Source: Odontesthes bonariensis (lineage: Eukaryota > Chordata > Actinopteri > Atheriniformes > Atherinopsidae). Taken from it: a DNA stretch of 64,000 nt. Made by a program: the position numbers and the translations under genes. Each line of letters opens with the position of its first letter. Positions within the stretch are counted from its first letter, which is position 1. The notes beneath the pieces were generated by a model. The model did no database searches, was not told where the DNA came from, and worked only from the letters and a program-made list of their open reading frames with translations. The DNA is taken from assembly GCF_027942865.1 (NCBI RefSeq), contig NC_134507.1:34773711-34837710 (forward strand). Direction: 5' to 3'. This document shows positions 63,998 to 64,000 of the stretch, piece after piece.

Positions 63998-64000
63998 CCA

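Larger units (their letters stand above)
60339..64000 (-). mobile_element. DIRS-type YR retroelement, copy 2, cut by window end
   Basis: It aligns with copy 1 at an offset of 59800 and is nearly identical to it. The recombinase end starts at AAC (60339-60341) in the right arm. The internal complementary region repeats at 60573-60677. The RT/RNase H and recombinase frames are both open here, so the visible part looks whole. Gag and the 5' end lie beyond 64000. Confidence 0.88.

Overview
The window looks like teleost fish nuclear DNA. It holds a DIRS-type tyrosine-recombinase retroelement, a 22-kb Polinton/Maverick, an ISL2EU-like THAP/YqaJ DNA transposon, hAT, Tc1, PIF/Harbinger and Helitron pieces, several CR1/L2/Rex1-type LINE fragments, and a mixed U2-5S-U5 small RNA gene array invaded by a U2-specific Tx1-group LINE (Keno-like). 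Almost nothing is ordinary single-copy host sequence. The exceptions are a tRNA-Lys gene, two tRNA-Pro copies, the U2/5S/U5 genes, and four consecutive exon-like blocks of an OB-fold-type protein gene.

Layout. 1-538: unique flank with tRNA-Lys. 539-28622: DIRS copy 1 (minus strand) split by a Polinton at 6294-28435 that carries a 6-bp target duplication CAGTAC. The Polinton is itself split by an ISL2EU-like transposon at 15057-20140 with 3-bp duplication TTA. 28623-36498: left arm of a large inverted duplication, with LINE, SINE-like head, hAT end, Harbinger remnant with a 40-bp minisatellite, and tRNA-Pro. 36499-52930: spacer between the arms, with LINE ORF1, Helitron remnant with a nested hAT, a host-type gene fragment with Tc1 and hAT debris, then U2, 5S, U5 and a second U2 gene disrupted by the Keno-like LINE, and 5S. 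52931-60340: right arm, the reverse complement of the left arm. 60339-64000: DIRS copy 2, same orientation as copy 1, cut by the window end.

The nesting gives a relative history. The LINE, Harbinger element and tRNA-Pro were present before the inverted duplication, because both arms carry them. The arms then diverged through separate mutations, different minisatellite copy numbers (about 11 versus 6) and a small repeat insertion in the left arm only. DIRS copy 2 entered the right arm after the duplication. DIRS copy 1 was followed by the Polinton, and the Polinton by the ISL2EU-like element.

The Polinton genes form two converging blocks. On the plus strand are a multi-block left gene, protein-primed DNA polymerase B, packaging ATPase and two small proteins. 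On the minus strand are protease, major capsid protein, a small basic protein, minor capsid protein, integrase and two unassigned proteins. Its near-identical terminal repeats and long open frames suggest a young fossil. All family assignments were made by eye from motifs; no database search was run.
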